DNA of 64,000 bases, taken from contig CM075187.1 of assembly GCA_037577475.1 (NCBI GenBank), forward strand, positions 24,334,810 through 24,398,809, read 5' to 3'. A program made the translations under genes and the position numbers. Source of the stretch: Chaunax sp. Z400. Taxonomy: Eukaryota > Chordata > Actinopteri > Lophiiformes > Chaunacidae. The notes under the pieces are model-generated. The model did not search any database and was not told where the DNA came from. It saw nothing but the letters and a program-made list of their open reading frames with translations. Of the stretch, positions 25,344-38,059 are shown one piece after another. Position 1 is the first letter of the stretch. The number at the start of each line of letters is the position of its first letter.

Positions 25344-25974
25344 AGGGGGCGCTCGCCAAGGAGTCCAAAATGAATGGGGCTCTATGGAGTGAGAGGGCCT
25401 GGTTGTAGCTGGTTGCATCTTCTGTATGCGTTGGTCCGGGACGAGGTCTTCAGGAGGTGCCCAACCTTCACCGAGTGTTTCGGCCTTTATCCTCAACGCT
25501 CTCTGGTTGGCAGGCCAGCAGCGTTGGCCAGGTCACTGCCCCTCTTATCCAGGTTTGCAGGCTGTACCGGCCGCCCCCCAAATCTACATTCTACATTTCT
25601 ACAGATCTACATTTGACTGTCGAAAACGAAGGTCCTCCATTAGATGTTCATTAGATTTCATTTCAAATGTCTGTAGACTCCGGGAGACTTTGAGGAAGGA
25701 TGTCGGGTCACAAGCAGTCCTAAATCCTTCACTGACCAATCAGCATTCATTAGCATAATGCTAGTGGTTCATGGGCAAAATCGCCTTCCTTGTAAGAAAA
25801 ACGAATGAACATTGGTGTGTTTTCATCTCACCTCTGATATATAATCAATACTATATTTGCACAAACTAAAATTAAATTGGGGCTTTTTTGTCTAGAAGTC
25901 AGTGAAAATAATTATTTTGGCCGTTTAGCTCCATTCACTCCCATTCATTTAGGACTCCTTCGCGAGCGCCCTCT
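25344..25974. mobile_element. Miniature DNA transposon with long inverted ends (631 bp)
   Basis: The left end AGGGGGCGCTCGCCAAGGAG continues TCCAAAATGAATGGGG. The right end, read in reverse complement, is AGAGGGCGCTCGCGAAGGAG then TCCTAAATGAATGGGA. About 34 of 38 positions match. No target duplication is obvious next to these borders, so the true ends may differ by a few bases. Open frames of 65-110 codons inside it overlap in several frames and show no transposase motif. Confidence 0.75.
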
Positions 25975-26199
25975 GCAGGGTGAATTGCAGCATAAATACA
26001 TTTGAGAGCGATCTGTATAGAGAAATATACTGTTTATCAATGTACAGTGTAGATACATAGCTAGATATTTTAATAACCTGCATTTTCTCTTTTTTGAATA
26101 CTGAATTGAATGTAATTGTAAGATTTAATTAATTAGAATAACTAGGTTGTATCAAAATATTTCATTCATTCATGTTTAGGGGTGGTGATTATCCTTCTA

Positions 26200-26420
26200 T
26201 TTTTGACAGAATTACTAAACAGAGAGGGGTTTCTGGCACAACTTCACCCACTTACAAGGTGCATGGAGAAGGGAAAAGGTCCAAAAAGGCAAAAACTCCA
26301 GCAACACTTGCAGTATTAGGAACAACAACTTTATTGCTTGACCAACGCGTTTCGGCTTGTGGCCTTCATCAGGGTCATCATTAAACACATTGCAAACAGC
26401 ATTTAAAAAGGGTATGTACT
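26200..26420 (-). mobile_element. Retroelement end with hammerhead-like motif (Penelope-like?)
   Basis: On the minus strand a CTGATGA...GAAACGCG motif (26339-26377) is followed by AATAAAGTTGTTGTTCC and CTGCAAGTGTTGCTGGAG. I recognise this arrangement from many animal genomes. Penelope-like elements are known to carry hammerhead ribozymes in their terminal repeats, and this is the best guess. No reverse transcriptase or GIY-YIG remnant was found beside it. Borders are approximate. Confidence 0.45.
26339..26377 (-). ncRNA. Hammerhead-ribozyme-like motif (candidate)
   Basis: The minus strand can fold as stem I TGACC/GGTCA, core CTGATGA, stem II GGC-CACAA-GCC preceded by an extra A, core GAAA, then a minimal stem III C-GC-G and a GTT cleavage triplet. 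These are the conserved hammerhead core elements in order (type I layout). Weak points are the unpaired A beside stem II and the 2-bp stem III. Cleavage activity cannot be judged from sequence. Confidence 0.4.
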
Positions 26421-27429
26421 ATATGAAGCAGAAAAAATTCAAAGAGGCGGAAAAAGGACTGCCAATACCACTACAAATCATGTACATTTGCATACATATC
26501 AGCCAATGAAGCACCTACAAGGATAGGCTGGGAAGATGGTCATATGGTTTCAGGCCAATCATTGTCTCAGGTATCGGAGAGGCCAGGGGCATGTTCAATT
26601 AGGGACAAGGATAGCACCATATTTGGTCAATAACCTGGAGAAGTGCAGGCATTTAATCTCTTCTGACCTCACCTTCTCCTTTAACACCAATTTCCTCCCA
26701 AAAACGCCACCTAATGGAGTAAAGTTAAGCAAACAGTACAGAAGCCTGCCATGTTTTTGCAAAAGACTGACACTTGAGGGTAAGCTGCCAAAAACCTGGA
26801 CCTATGTGAAAATATGTCCCCCACATATCCAATAAAAATACTAAAATGGAACCATAGAATCTCATAACTGGGGCCTAAAATCAAGAACGACCCATAAGAA
26901 AATATGCTGTGTGCCCTTATAAGCAACCGTGACAGTAAATAAGTACGTTTATGTCACAGTGATTGGAAATGCTTTCAGTTTTGACTAGAATTTTATGACC
27001 TCACCTCATTGTTAGTGGGAGGTTCTCTAGGTTTCTTTGACAGTTTCTTTTGGAAACCTGAGAAATTTGACTGCAGCCATGTTTTCTGTTTTCTTTGACT
27101 GGGTGTCTCTGTCTTATTTTTATTTTTTTTTCCTCCTGAACCCATGAAGTCACTGTAGATTTCATGCCATTATAATTAAGACAGATTTGTTAACATTAAT
27201 CGCCTGAGCAGCAGTGGCAACATAGGTTTAAACCAGTTTCTTTCATGCAGGTCTATCCTGATCTTTGTGGTGTGGCCATATGTCACATTTGATTATAAAA
27301 CAAAACAGAACCATGTCTCAGAATCATACTGGTTTTTGTCTGTCTCCATTAATGTGTTCAGTGCTTGGTACACTGCTGTAATACTATCTCAGTAGCCCTT
27401 CCTTCTTGTTTTTAGCCATTGCTTATGGC

Positions 27430-27520
27430 TCTAGGGCTGTGGGTCTGTCAGTTGGTCCATACTGAAATAATTCCTATTGCCAAAAGTTAGCATACCAACA
27501 TGCTAAATTAAGATGATGAA
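27430..27520 (-). repeat. Dispersed teleost repeat fragment
   Basis: GGTCTGTCAGTTGGTCCATA followed by CTGAAATAATTCCTATT and AGCATACCAACATGCTAA resembles the family at 7330-7800 in inverted orientation. Confidence 0.4.
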
Positions 27521-29111
27521 CATGTCTCATTCTCTCTGGCGTTACAGAACTGTTCCTGTTTAATTATTATTTAATATTTGTATAAGTAAGTAAACAAATA
27601 AACCACACAGTTTGTGTCAAGTATTCCTGCACTATAGGTTGAATGTATTGAAGGGGACGGGTGGTGTCCGACCAATTGTAGAGGGTCGGTCTGGGCAAAA
27701 GTCCTGAGCTGATTTTTTTTATCCCAGTCCTGCCCTGCATACAGCTACAATAAACTGCATCGATGGCCTGCTGATGTTTGAACATGTTACGTTGGGAGAA
27801 CACCAACACTGATAGGCTTTCATGTCACAGCGTTACGACAATTTCTCGCCCAAGTTGCGTAAATGTCACAAATAGTACATGTGCACCTCTGTGAACCTGA
27901 CGCCTGACGTAAATTTGCATATAATTACAGCTTTGCATTGACTTTGTGTGTAATCACGTTCAAAAGCTCAAGAGCAAGTTAGTTGTAACAGTAGTAATCT
28001 GAGTCAGTTAGCTACAATGTGTACAGAAACCTTACTGCAAATTAGCCCTTATGTCTGGCTCCAGAACTTTGCATGCTAACCACTATCATACTCATACTTT
28101 ATTGAGATTGGTTGGTCTACCAGAGAGTTTTTCTTCTCAGTGTCATGTAACCTGACTGCTTGCTTATTTTTTCAGCTTTAACACAGAGATAGTATGAGGT
28201 CAAGAGTGGGAGACACACAAACCCTATTAATCATAGTAAAGTCTAGGATTCCCCAGGGAGACAGGATCCCTCTGTGTGTATTTATACATTTCTGCATGCA
28301 TATACTGCATGCAACTATAGTACATGTACTGTTGTCCAGTGTTGATATATCTGTTCTTGCCAGTTTATATGTACAAAGTATGTTTGTTTGTTACCGTGTG
28401 TGTGTCCTTCCTCATGTCCTGCAATACCTCATTTCTGCACCCAACTAAAAGGATTCAATATCCAAAGTCCATTCATCAATGTCATAAAACAGGCTTCTAT
28501 TGCTCCACTTTGCATGAATGTGTCTACTTTCATACATGCATGTATGTTTATGTGCATAGTCTGTTTTGTTTATGTTCTTTCCAGTAGAGGTCACGGATCA
28601 AGTGCAGGGTGTTGTCTGAGTGTGTTTATGTGATTTGCAATAAAATATTGATGTCTAACCATGTAGCACATTGTATGAAACGTGTGTCAGTCTCGTGCAA
28701 GTTGACACTTCACAAGAGCTAACTCAAGGTTCAGTTCACACAGATTAAAATGAACTTATTTACGGTCATAGTTCAAAAGTACCCACAAAATGAAGCAATT
28801 AATGTTTATTCCTTCTTTTTAAATGAGCTACTCCAAACTATTTTTCCAAAGGCTCTCAGCTGCTACCAAGTTTATTTGAAAAATCAGACTGCGAAGCCAG
28901 TATTGCATACTGTAAATATAGATTGATTTCCTTTGGGTTAAAAAGAATAATAAATCATGCATCCCATCATTACATCCCAGATACAGTGTTGTGCAATTAG
29001 TCTGAAACTTCGTGGCTGTTGCCTTGTGATCTTCTTAATGATTTCGTATGATTATCATTCATGCAATCATTGGCATTTCACAAGTTCACCCCTTCTATTA
29101 CACTACATGGA
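27521..29111. other. Unique DNA, no gene recognised
   Basis: Plus-strand frames at 28194-28633 (81-87 codons, three overlapping frames) have no domain features. No repeat family was recognised. Confidence 0.45.
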
Positions 29112-29297
29112 TCAAACATGGTCAAACTCTGAGCTATACATCTTCCTCGATTTGGACGGCTTCATGACAGGCGGTACGTCCGGTTTATTCTGGCAAAGAG
29201 TCCCCAGAATGTTTACATTCTTCTCCAGGAGCTTCTCAGCCAGAGGGACACTGGTGAAGAAGTTGTCCATTATGATGTTGTGACCGATGATAAAAAA
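29112..29297 (-). pseudogene. piggyBac-type transposase remnant
   Basis: The minus-strand translation contains GHNIIMDNFFTSVPLAEKLL then EKNVNILGTLCQNKPDVPP and a KSRKMYSSEF segment. This matches the piggyBac (DDE_Tnp_1_7) stretch around the second catalytic Asp, in the DN-(W/F)FTS motif, and the following (V/L)GT-NK-(E/D)(I/V)P segment. Only about 60 of the roughly 550-600 residues expected are present. A stop follows shortly after SSEFDHV, and the upstream part is replaced by unrelated hydrophobic codons. It is an isolated dead fragment; no TTAA-flanked ends were identified beside it. Confidence 0.75.
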
Positions 29298-29722
29298 AAT
29301 TAAAAAACACATCAAAATACAAAACAATTTCCTCCGCGTGGATTTCTCTTAATTCCATGAATTAATCTCTGACTTGTTCAGAGAACTTAAATATTAATTT
29401 GAACTGGCTTCAGCCATCCAGTTGCTACATCTGAATTACCAGTTGCACTAATGATGCTGACATGCCAGGTGACATTAACACCTTAATGGGAAATGAGAGT
29501 TAATGATGCTCATGTTCAGGCTTGTTACTTTCAAACCATGTGTTCAGTTCATTATTCACTAAAAACATGAGCATGTTCAATGAATATGTTCTTTTAGCTC
29601 GTTCATGCACATCAGGGGTGTGTGTGCTGTTTTAACCGCTGCATTATGTTCATCGGTATATGCAGTAAATCATATGTGGATTCATGTAATATGTGGAGTA
29701 AATGGATCAGGTGCTGGATCTG

Positions 29723-29724
<2 letters not shown>

Positions 29725-29774
<50 letters not shown>
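29725..29774. repeat. (GT)n microsatellite
   Basis: About 25 uninterrupted GT units. Confidence 0.95.
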
Positions 29775-29776
<2 letters not shown>

Positions 29777-29901
29777 ACATGTGACAGATGTATGCACATG
29801 CTTGTGTTTCTCCACCTGTCTGGATTTGTGCATTTAGGTGAATGCAAGCTGTATGCATTTGTGTGCACGTGTTTGATGGTAAAACGTGCATACAAATACT
29901 C

Positions 29902-29944
<43 letters not shown>
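29902..29944. repeat. Compound (GT)n(GA)n microsatellite
   Basis: About 14 GT units running directly into about 7 GA units. Confidence 0.9.
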
Positions 29945-30964
29945 TTTGGATAGTACTACACCACATGGTCCAATCATCAGGAACAGATGGGCTGATAGAA
30001 TGCCAGTGAAGCAGCAATTACAACCAATAAACCATTGCCGGCTGTTGACTCAGTATAGGGTTGCCAGGTTTGAATATATAATGCAGGGAAAAATATTAAT
30101 CTTTCCGTGGATTTGTATCCGAGAATTTGAAGATCATGAAGATGACACGTTTTGAAAGACTGAAGCAAGAAATGATCAGTGATGTTGGTTAAAAAAAACT
30201 TCTAAGAGACGAAACATCATTGCTTAAGTAAGCGATTGCATTTTTTCAGTTGGGCTTGAAAGGGTTTCAAATGGCAGCACATAAGCTAAAAAACATAACC
30301 TAACCAATCTGGACTTTTTATTTCACCATCATTTGCTGTGTAAGGGCTCTAGCCATAACATTTCAGTCCTTATATCAATCTTCACCTAACTTTGAGAATG
30401 TACATATGGTTTCAAGCTACGTTGCTGTCATTGGGACGGTGATAACCCTCACAGTCAGTCATCTAACTCTGGTGACACCACATTTTCACAGTGGGATATT
30501 TGGGATATGAACTTATTCTATTTTCTGGTGGTGGATAACAACATTGATACCTCTTTGATGCATGTACGTTGTGTATGAACCTAATGCAGGAAGCCAGTTA
30601 GCTCAGCTTAGGGTCGCACAAAGACTCAGTCCTTATCACATCGCATTGCACCTTACTCCTCAAGAATGTATCCTCTGCATACTGGTACTTCAAAACTCTC
30701 TCTTTTAATTTGAAATCAAATCTGCTCAGCTCTCTCAGCCTGTACGTGGGGGCCGACCTTAATTTGTATGTGTCAGCCTTTATCAGCCATTATCAGAGGC
30801 CCGGCTGTCAATTGTCTACTGCTTTTTAAATAACAAAATGCAACACTTAAATTTTTGCTCCCATTTAACATGAGTTGAAGTAAAATATGTAAAACTTTTG
30901 TCTGTGCAAACTAAAGGATTATTCCCCTCAAATGTTATTCACAAGTTTGTTTGAATCGCTGTCA

Positions 30965-31078
30965 TTGAGCATTTTCCCTTGATCGAGACAATCCATCCAC
31001 CTGACAGGTGTAGCATATCAAGATGCTGATTAATCAACATGATTATTGCACAGATGTGCATTGGGATTGTTGCAATTC
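30965..31078 (+). repeat. Probable Tc1-like element 5' fragment
   Basis: AATCCATCCACCTGACAGGT, GTAGCATATCAAGATGCTGA and ATGATTATTGCACAGATGTG resemble the untranslated leader of a common fish Tc1-like transposon family. No transposase codons follow. Identification rests on recollection of the motif. Confidence 0.45.
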
Positions 31079-33238
31079 AGAGGGAAAATACTCATTTTCG
31101 ATGGCGTCTGGCACGTTGGAGAAGAGTTTACATAAATTGTGACATAAAGTGTGTCAGGTGAAATGTGCTCCAGTGCCTCCTTCCTTGGTACTGTAACTAC
31201 CTGCACACTAAATACTGCCTTTTGGGAGTTCAGGTCCATATACATACAGACACAAATAATTCCTTAGCGCAACACTATTGACAGCTTTAATATGCCCTCC
31301 TCGAGAGCAGAATCTCAGTGTTTATCTGGGAAGACAAGTGGAATCACTGCTCCTAGAGTGAGTGCTCCCTGCGGATCTATAATACCCACTGGTGAAAATA
31401 AAACACAGAGGGCAGCATGGAAAACAAACTGGAGATTCATGTGCAGGGACACACTCATGTTCCCATAAAGAGAGAAGAAAAATGTGAATACCACACAGGT
31501 AAAAAAAAAAAAAAGGGAAGGAATCTTACAACACAAGCATGTGATGAGATCTGCTGCATTGTCTGATAATACTGCGTATAGACAGAGCCGTGTCAGGCAG
31601 TGCAGGGAGCTCCGATTGAAACAGTAGTCAGAGGAAGTGACTCCTCTGTGGTGTAGACCTCCTGCACACAATAGCATCTCCCTCCAGAGGAGAGCCCTCT
31701 GTCAGCAGGCCAGCTCTCATTGGCTGCCCAGGAACAAGGGCCCTCTCTCTGGGGTGAAGAGGAGCTCTGGTCCCATCCACACCCCGATGCCCTTTCCTTT
31801 GGTACACTGGATCCTCCTGCTGACTGATTTGGACAGAGCAGGATGGCCTGAACACTTGTGTCCCTTATTGAATATCAAACCTCAGTGACTTTCTGTTCCT
31901 CTGTTCTTTCATTCCAAGTTTGAGGCCCTGTCCTGTTATGCATTCACATTCTTATTTGTTTTATTTATAGATATGCACTTAACTCAGTTTTAAGATGTGG
32001 GAGGAGGTCATTACATTGGGCAGTTGCTTCATCTTGACTATGTCTCTGTATTTAATTTGCTGCAATGAACATATTGCAGAAGGTGGCAGGTGTAAGGTCA
32101 ACAGTGGTGGTACTAAAATTATCTGTTTCCTTCAATTTATGGCCAGAGCAGGGCTCTATAATACAACTCCTATCCCCATCAACAAACTTCATTGTCAGTA
32201 TATTATTTGATGTGCCCCTCATCAACATGGAGATTTGTACCAGATGAGTCATTTGGATGCTTTACATGCAGCCTCCTGGCCCCGCAAGTATTAGGCTGTA
32301 GATCCAAATCCAAAACTATCTCCTGATCATCAATTTCCTTTCCACTTGTTGCTATATGAAGCAATGCCAAAGTCATGAGAGACAATGGGCAGCTATGTAC
32401 TCTGCTAACTGCGCCCCAATGATAATACATATAATATTAGAGGGAGGAAATGGGCTTGCAATGAACATCTGTCCCCATTGGCTGATGAGGATAGGAGAGA
32501 GGAGTGGCCATCGCCTACCCAGGGAGGAGCTGGGATAATGACTCCAGCTGGCAGTGACAGATTTCTGGGTAAAGGGGAATTGAACATGTTGGTTGGAATC
32601 CATGAGGAGACTGATTCAAGCTCAAGGCTCGGCAGTGATTAGACTGAGGACTTGCTGCTTTCATCTCAGATGGGATTTGTGGAAAATGCCAACCAAGCTG
32701 TAAATACAAGCCTCAGACTCATTTTTATGACTCATTACCATCATGGAATTTTTTGTTTTTCAAGATTAAGAAAATAAACATTATGCACATCTGAGCTCTA
32801 ATGGTTTGCCTTATGGTTGGTCCCACCTAATCTGTATTTATCATTAAGGTGAAGAAAAAGTGAGAGACTGTGAGTGACTTTCTCAGTCCCCTCAGTGCAG
32901 CAGGATTGTGGGTGTAAGAGAGGTTAGAACTTGATACGAAGAGCCCATGGGCAGAAGGAGGAAGTGTGATGACATTTACTGCTCTAAGGTCTGCTTTAAA
33001 ACTATGTGGATCAGAAAAATGTTTAAACAGAGACGAAAATAGTATTTTTTTTTTAACCTATGGCAAGTTGGCCTCACTAAAGCAGTGAAAAAGTCAATGA
33101 GACTGACTGAGACTGTTTGACTATAAGTGGTGCCCATCAGCCTGTTATTTCCAAATGAATTCTATAATAAATGCCTTTTGATGCAGGTTTCATACATTGC
33201 ATGCAATATGTAATAATTCTTACATGCAATATGTAAGG
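31079..33238. other. Gene-free DNA, some conserved-element texture
   Basis: Includes an A14 run at about 31501 and balanced-composition blocks at 31640-31860 and 32440-32740 (for example CCCCATTGGCTGATGAGGAT). Many 60-84 codon frames overlap on both strands without motifs. Nothing is assignable. Confidence 0.4.
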
Positions 33239-33275
33239 TGTGTGTGTGTGTGCGCGTGTGTGTGTGTGTGTGTGT
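33239..33275. repeat. GT-rich microsatellite
   Basis: GT repeat interrupted by GCGC. Confidence 0.9.
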
Positions 33276-33762
33276 CATGTTTAAATTTCAGAGTGCATAA
33301 ACAGAACAGCGTGTCTGAAAAGAACCAGTGTTTCTGCAGGAGATGACAACCCGTCGAGCACATGTTCTGGAGCTGTCAATCTGAAGAATGACAGCACTGA
33401 TGTCTGGCACTGCACGATCCATACAGGGGAGAATTAGCATAATATTTGTAGTGTTATGAGAGACAAATGACACTGTGGAAAAGAACAATGAGCAATGAGT
33501 AGTCTGCGTGACTGTAAATAAACATTGAACTCTGCTAACTGGTGCATCAACACTAGAATAAACAGTGTTGTGGCAGGAGGAGGTCTCCTTGGGGTGATGC
33601 AGTTGGATTGTAACCTATTCTGCAGATCCTGTAGATCCTGCCTCCACCTGCAACTGCATAACTCCTGACTATTGACACTAAATCGTTTTATTTGTAAGCT
33701 TTCTATGTAGGAATAGAATCTTAAAATTAAAATCTCTTCTAAAAAACGTTCAAAAACACTCA

Positions 33763-34165
33763 AGCCCCATTTCCACTGTGTAGTAGTGTTGCGTTTCCAT
33801 TGGGTAAAAAGTACATGGCACTATTTTTTTAGTACCTCCTCCTCTGTTGTGGTTCCAAGCGGGTACTAAAAGGTCACAGGAAACGTTACAGACCACTGAT
33901 TGGTCAATGCCCAGCATGCATGGAGTATCCTTCACAGCACTGATCAATGGCCGCCACACTCAAACAGCCAAGCTACTTAAGCGACTGGAACTTTTTTGAA
34001 TTGCAGCTGCTAATATTGAGGAGGTACAGACATTCCCGTCTTAAACAGCTGATGAGAGGATCATGAGAGATGGATGAGAGGTGTGTGTCGCGTTTTCCTG
34101 TAATGGAAAACGACCGGCAGAAAAGTACCGGATACCAAGGCCAGTCGAGTCGAGTAGAGCCTGCT
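33763..34165 (+). repeat. Dispersed teleost repeat ('tttccactg...gtcgagtcgagt' family)
   Basis: Begins CCCCATTTCCACTGTGTAGT with GCGTTTCCATTGGGTAAAAA and CAGACCACTGATTGGTCAAT, and ends with AAGTACCGGATACCAAGGCC and CAGTCGAGTCGAGTAGAGCC. I recognise a high-copy non-autonomous fish element whose ends carry 'ggaaacg' and 'gactcgactcg' motifs. Neither target duplications nor a transposase were found. Confidence 0.6.
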
Positions 34166-36204
34166 ATAGACTATGTATATACTGTATATACTATGTAAAG
34201 AGTCAGGCCAATTTAGACAGGACAGGAAATTTAGATATTCTAACTCACGGATCCTCTCTGGAATTGGTTTTACCATTGTTTTTATAAAGCCAACATATTC
34301 CAATATTAAATTAGTGTTTATAGTGTATTGGGATACATGGACAAAATGCAACGTCTGCTAATTTCACTAATTAGTACTAATCTTCTATTCGTCAACTCTC
34401 TAGAGTAAAAATATCTAACATTCCTGTCAGGTCCTACAGGAGCAGGAAAAAAAAGGCATTTTTCTACAGCTATTATTAGACAATCACAGGTTTAATATCT
34501 TCACAGGCAATGTGTCCATAAGACCCAGATGACTGACTGTCTCTGAGGAATGAAATGTTTTTGCATTTGTATGTCTTACATGTAAATGATCTATTTTTTG
34601 GCCCTGTCGTGCCTCTGACCAGATCACGATTCAGTGGAAAAATTTTACATCTGTGTGTGGGATCAAAAGAGTACCTCCTTTCCCTCTCGGAGAGCAGAGG
34701 GCGTGACTGGTTCTGACTACACTTCTCAAAGAGATCACCCTGCTGAGAGGCTCTTATCGGCCTTGCTTCAGACCCGTGTTGCCATCTACTGTAAGTGGTG
34801 GTAACATCGTCTCAGCAGGGGGCTGTGGGTTTTGTGAATTGACTCTCACTGAGGACACACGCGTCTGAGAATACTAATGTCAGGAGGAAGTTGCACATCC
34901 TGAACTCAAAGCAAAAAGGGTGAAAAGTGTGAAGTGCATTTTGTATCAAGTGTCATACAAATATCTTATGAGATAAGTTAGCTTGGGGATATTTTTTGCA
35001 AGACAATCTTACCAAGTATTATCTAGATAGTGCTTGCAATGTTTTTAGTCCATGAAAAATAAATGTTAAAGTAAAACAGATCTCAGATCGGGCACTGAAA
35101 TGATCCTTGTGTCTTTTTTTAAGCTCCTAAGACTGCATTTGGAGCTGATGCTGGGACAGCATGCGCTCATCCTACTGCTGCACTTCCCCAGTTTTCCACA
35201 GGATGGCGATGCTGTGCTGCAGCAGAGCCTGGCTGACCAACCACAGAGCCAGTAGGCTTGTAGTCACTCAGCAGCCAGACCTACTGAATCACATGGCCCA
35301 CATCAACAGTCAGGAAGCAGCTACCTAAACTGGCTGACTGATAATCATCTCTTGCTCTGCTCCAGACTCTCTCCCCTCCAGACACACACACACACACGCA
35401 CACGCACACACAAATTAAGACACAGTTCAACCTGAGCCAACCCCCATTATTATTCCCTGCTTAAACTCAGCAAGCAGCTGCAGTGTTTTTTCTCCACTCT
35501 GCGGTGAGCTTCAAGGTTTGCATTTGACCAACTAATCAGTGTAAGTGTCCAGGACTATGGTGTATAAGCAACTATTCGAATGACTCCCAGTGCATGAGCA
35601 CACACACACACTCCTGGATCATCTTGATTATGAGGCACATGGGGACCAGACACGGTGACACACAGTCAGCTCTCCTTCCTGCCCCATGCCCCAAGCAGTT
35701 AGAGAAGATGTGCTGATACAAGGAGGAGGAGCGGGGCTGTTCAACAACAAAGCTACCCTCTGTCTTCTAGCTGCAGCACATGCACATCAATGGTTCTTGT
35801 TATCCATGGCTCTCTGTTTGTTGTATGTGAGAGGGAGATGTAGGGAGGGAGGGGATGAGTGTTTGTACTTTGCATTTAAATTATGCATCTTTATGCACAG
35901 CGCTGGTGAATTTGTGATGCGAAATACTAAGGGTTCTCCTCTTTCATTTGATCAATTTTCTGAGCTTTGAGAGTGTGCCGCTCTCATCATTTCCAGGGAC
36001 AGTTTACCAAAAAGCAAGGGGGGACTAAACTGAATAAAAAGACTCAAATTATGATTCTCTAAAAGAGTAAACTACACATGATTAGGACATATATTGTTTA
36101 CTCACTTTAATAAATTGAATAATAAATATTCTAATCTGTTATTCGTACCTCCAAAGAGCCTAAAGCAATGTTCAAATTATGGGACAATTGGACCCATGTC
36201 ATTT
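34166..36204. other. Unique DNA with a CA tract
   Basis: No gene recognised. A (CA)n tract with CG interruptions lies at 35381-35411. A purine-rich segment (AGGAGGAGGAGCGGGG) lies near 35720 in a 94-codon frame without motifs. Confidence 0.45.
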
Positions 36205-36765
36205 GAAATTGTATCTGTTTGTTGCTGTTTTGCTTGTGGATGTTTTGTTTCTCTTTGTTGTTATTTTGTGTTACTTTGTGGTCATTTTGTGTCTATTGTT
36301 CTTTTGGTTCTCCACATGGTTGTTTTGCTTCTCTTTGTTGTTGTTATGTGTCTCTTTGTGCTTGTTGTTTTGTGTCCATGTAGTTGTTGTTTTGTTTTTG
36401 TGTCTGTGGTCATTTTGTGTCTCTTTGTGGTCATTTTGTGTATCTTTGTGGTCATTTTGTGTATCTTTGTAGTTGTTTTGTGTCTACTTGTGGTTGTTGT
36501 TTTGTCTCTTTGTGGTTGTTGTATTGTCTCCTTGTATTTGTGTTTGTCTCTTTGTGGTCATTTTGTGTCTCTTTGTAGTTGTTATTTTGTCTCCTTGTAT
36601 GTGTTTTGTCTCTGTGGTCATTTTGTGTCTGTTTGTGGTCATTTTGTGTATCTTTGTAGTTGTTTTTTGTCTGTTTGTGGCTGGTTTTGTCTCTGTGGTT
36701 GTTGTTTTTTTGTCTCTTTGTGGTTGTTTTGGTTCTTGAGGTGGTTGTTTAGCTTCTTTTTGTAT
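36205..36765 (+). repeat. Imperfect T/G-rich tandem array, about 21-bp unit
   Basis: Repeated TTTTGTGTCTCTTTGTGGTCA-like units alternate with GTTGTTTTGTGTCT variants. C is nearly confined to the TCTC and GTCA positions, and the plus strand is nearly devoid of A. This removes stop codons and yields a 285-codon frame (36094-36951) of Val, Leu, Cys, Phe and Ser repeats. I judge that frame to be an artefact of composition. Similar arrays are dispersed in fish genomes. Confidence 0.85.
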
Positions 36766-37051
36766 TTTTACTTTGTTATTGTTATGCAGTTTGTGGTATT
36801 TTTTTGTTCTTCCTTGTTTTCTGGATTTGTGTTTCAAACAGGCCTGTTCATTAATACATCTATTTTTAAATATCAAACTGATAACTATTTGACCCCTATG
36901 GCCCCGCCCTTGCTAATTTCAAGCACCCATGCTGTAAAACGCACTTACTAGAAATGCACTCAAACATAATCTCACTGTCAATGCCAGCACACTTTGATGC
37001 TCATCCTCCTTTAGGTGGTGGAAAATCATTTAAACAAATGTTAGTCCTTTG

Positions 37052-37082
37052 ACACACACACACGCACACACACACACACACA
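37052..37082. repeat. (CA)n microsatellite
   Basis: About 15 CA units with one CG interruption. Confidence 0.9.
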
Positions 37083-38059
37083 CCCTTCCAGAAAGGACAT
37101 AGCTGCAGGACATTTTGCCTGTGCTGAGCTCTGAGCCCCTCCTGTTGTGTGTCGCCATGTACAGTACAATGGCCTTTATATATGAGAGAGACTTGATAAA
37201 TGACAGAGAGACACAATCTAATTTAGGACAAATGCATCACATCTTTTGTGTGAACACATAATCTTTATGAGGGAACATTATTGATGATTGCATCCAAGCA
37301 GAAGTGACAGTGAAATAACATTATTCACCTTTGCTTTGTCCTCCTCGGGCTCCTCAGATAGTAGTTATCTTCGCTATCATAAGTCAAGTATGAAATTGTG
37401 GAGATTCTTTACATGAAAACAGTCTCAACTAGGAGAATGTAAATGAGTAATGGGACACTGGGGTAGTGTTAGCATGGAAGAATATTCTCTGGCCTAGATA
37501 TTTTCTTCCCTCCATTAGATTGTACCTCAAGTCAAATCAAAACTAGTGCAGGGGATTTCTGCTGAAAACATGAAAAGCCCATGACTGTGTCAGCGTGGCG
37601 AGTGGACACGGATGAGTGCAAATTCACTCAAACTGGATGTGGGAGATGGAGAGCTGGAGGTAAAAGAGGGATGGGAGCATTTTTTTTATGTGTCAGGCCT
37701 AACTCTTAATTATGGCTTCTTAATTAGTGTATCCTAACACCGATTCTCTTTTTCTTTCTGCCATATCCCTTTCCCAAATCACAGCATAAGCTCCTTCCAT
37801 CTTTCCCTCTTACTCCTTCTCTCCCCCCCATCCCATCCTATTCCTGTCCATGTGTCTTGACAGCTCATAAGGCAGACCAGTGTATCAAAGCAGACTCAGC
37901 CATCGTAGCCCTTAACCAAGCATCTTTTGCTTCAAATTGCTTCCTGAAGACAGTTAGAAATAAGATTAGAAGGCAGAAAAAGAGAAGTAGAGGAGGATGA
38001 AACGGGGCCATACTGAGCAGTTCTCTCCAAACGATGACAGGGAGTGAGCGAAGAATATA

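Noticed and set aside
29682..30017. Thr-His-rich frames on both strands (also at 6741, 15080, 16226 and others)
   Set aside because: Translations of GT/CA microsatellites.
36094..36951. 285-codon open frame on the plus strand, hydrophobic and Cys-rich, like a membrane protein
   Set aside because: It coincides with an imperfect T/G-rich tandem array lacking A; the Val/Leu/Cys/Phe/Ser repeats follow the DNA repeat, and other frames over the same DNA are also open.
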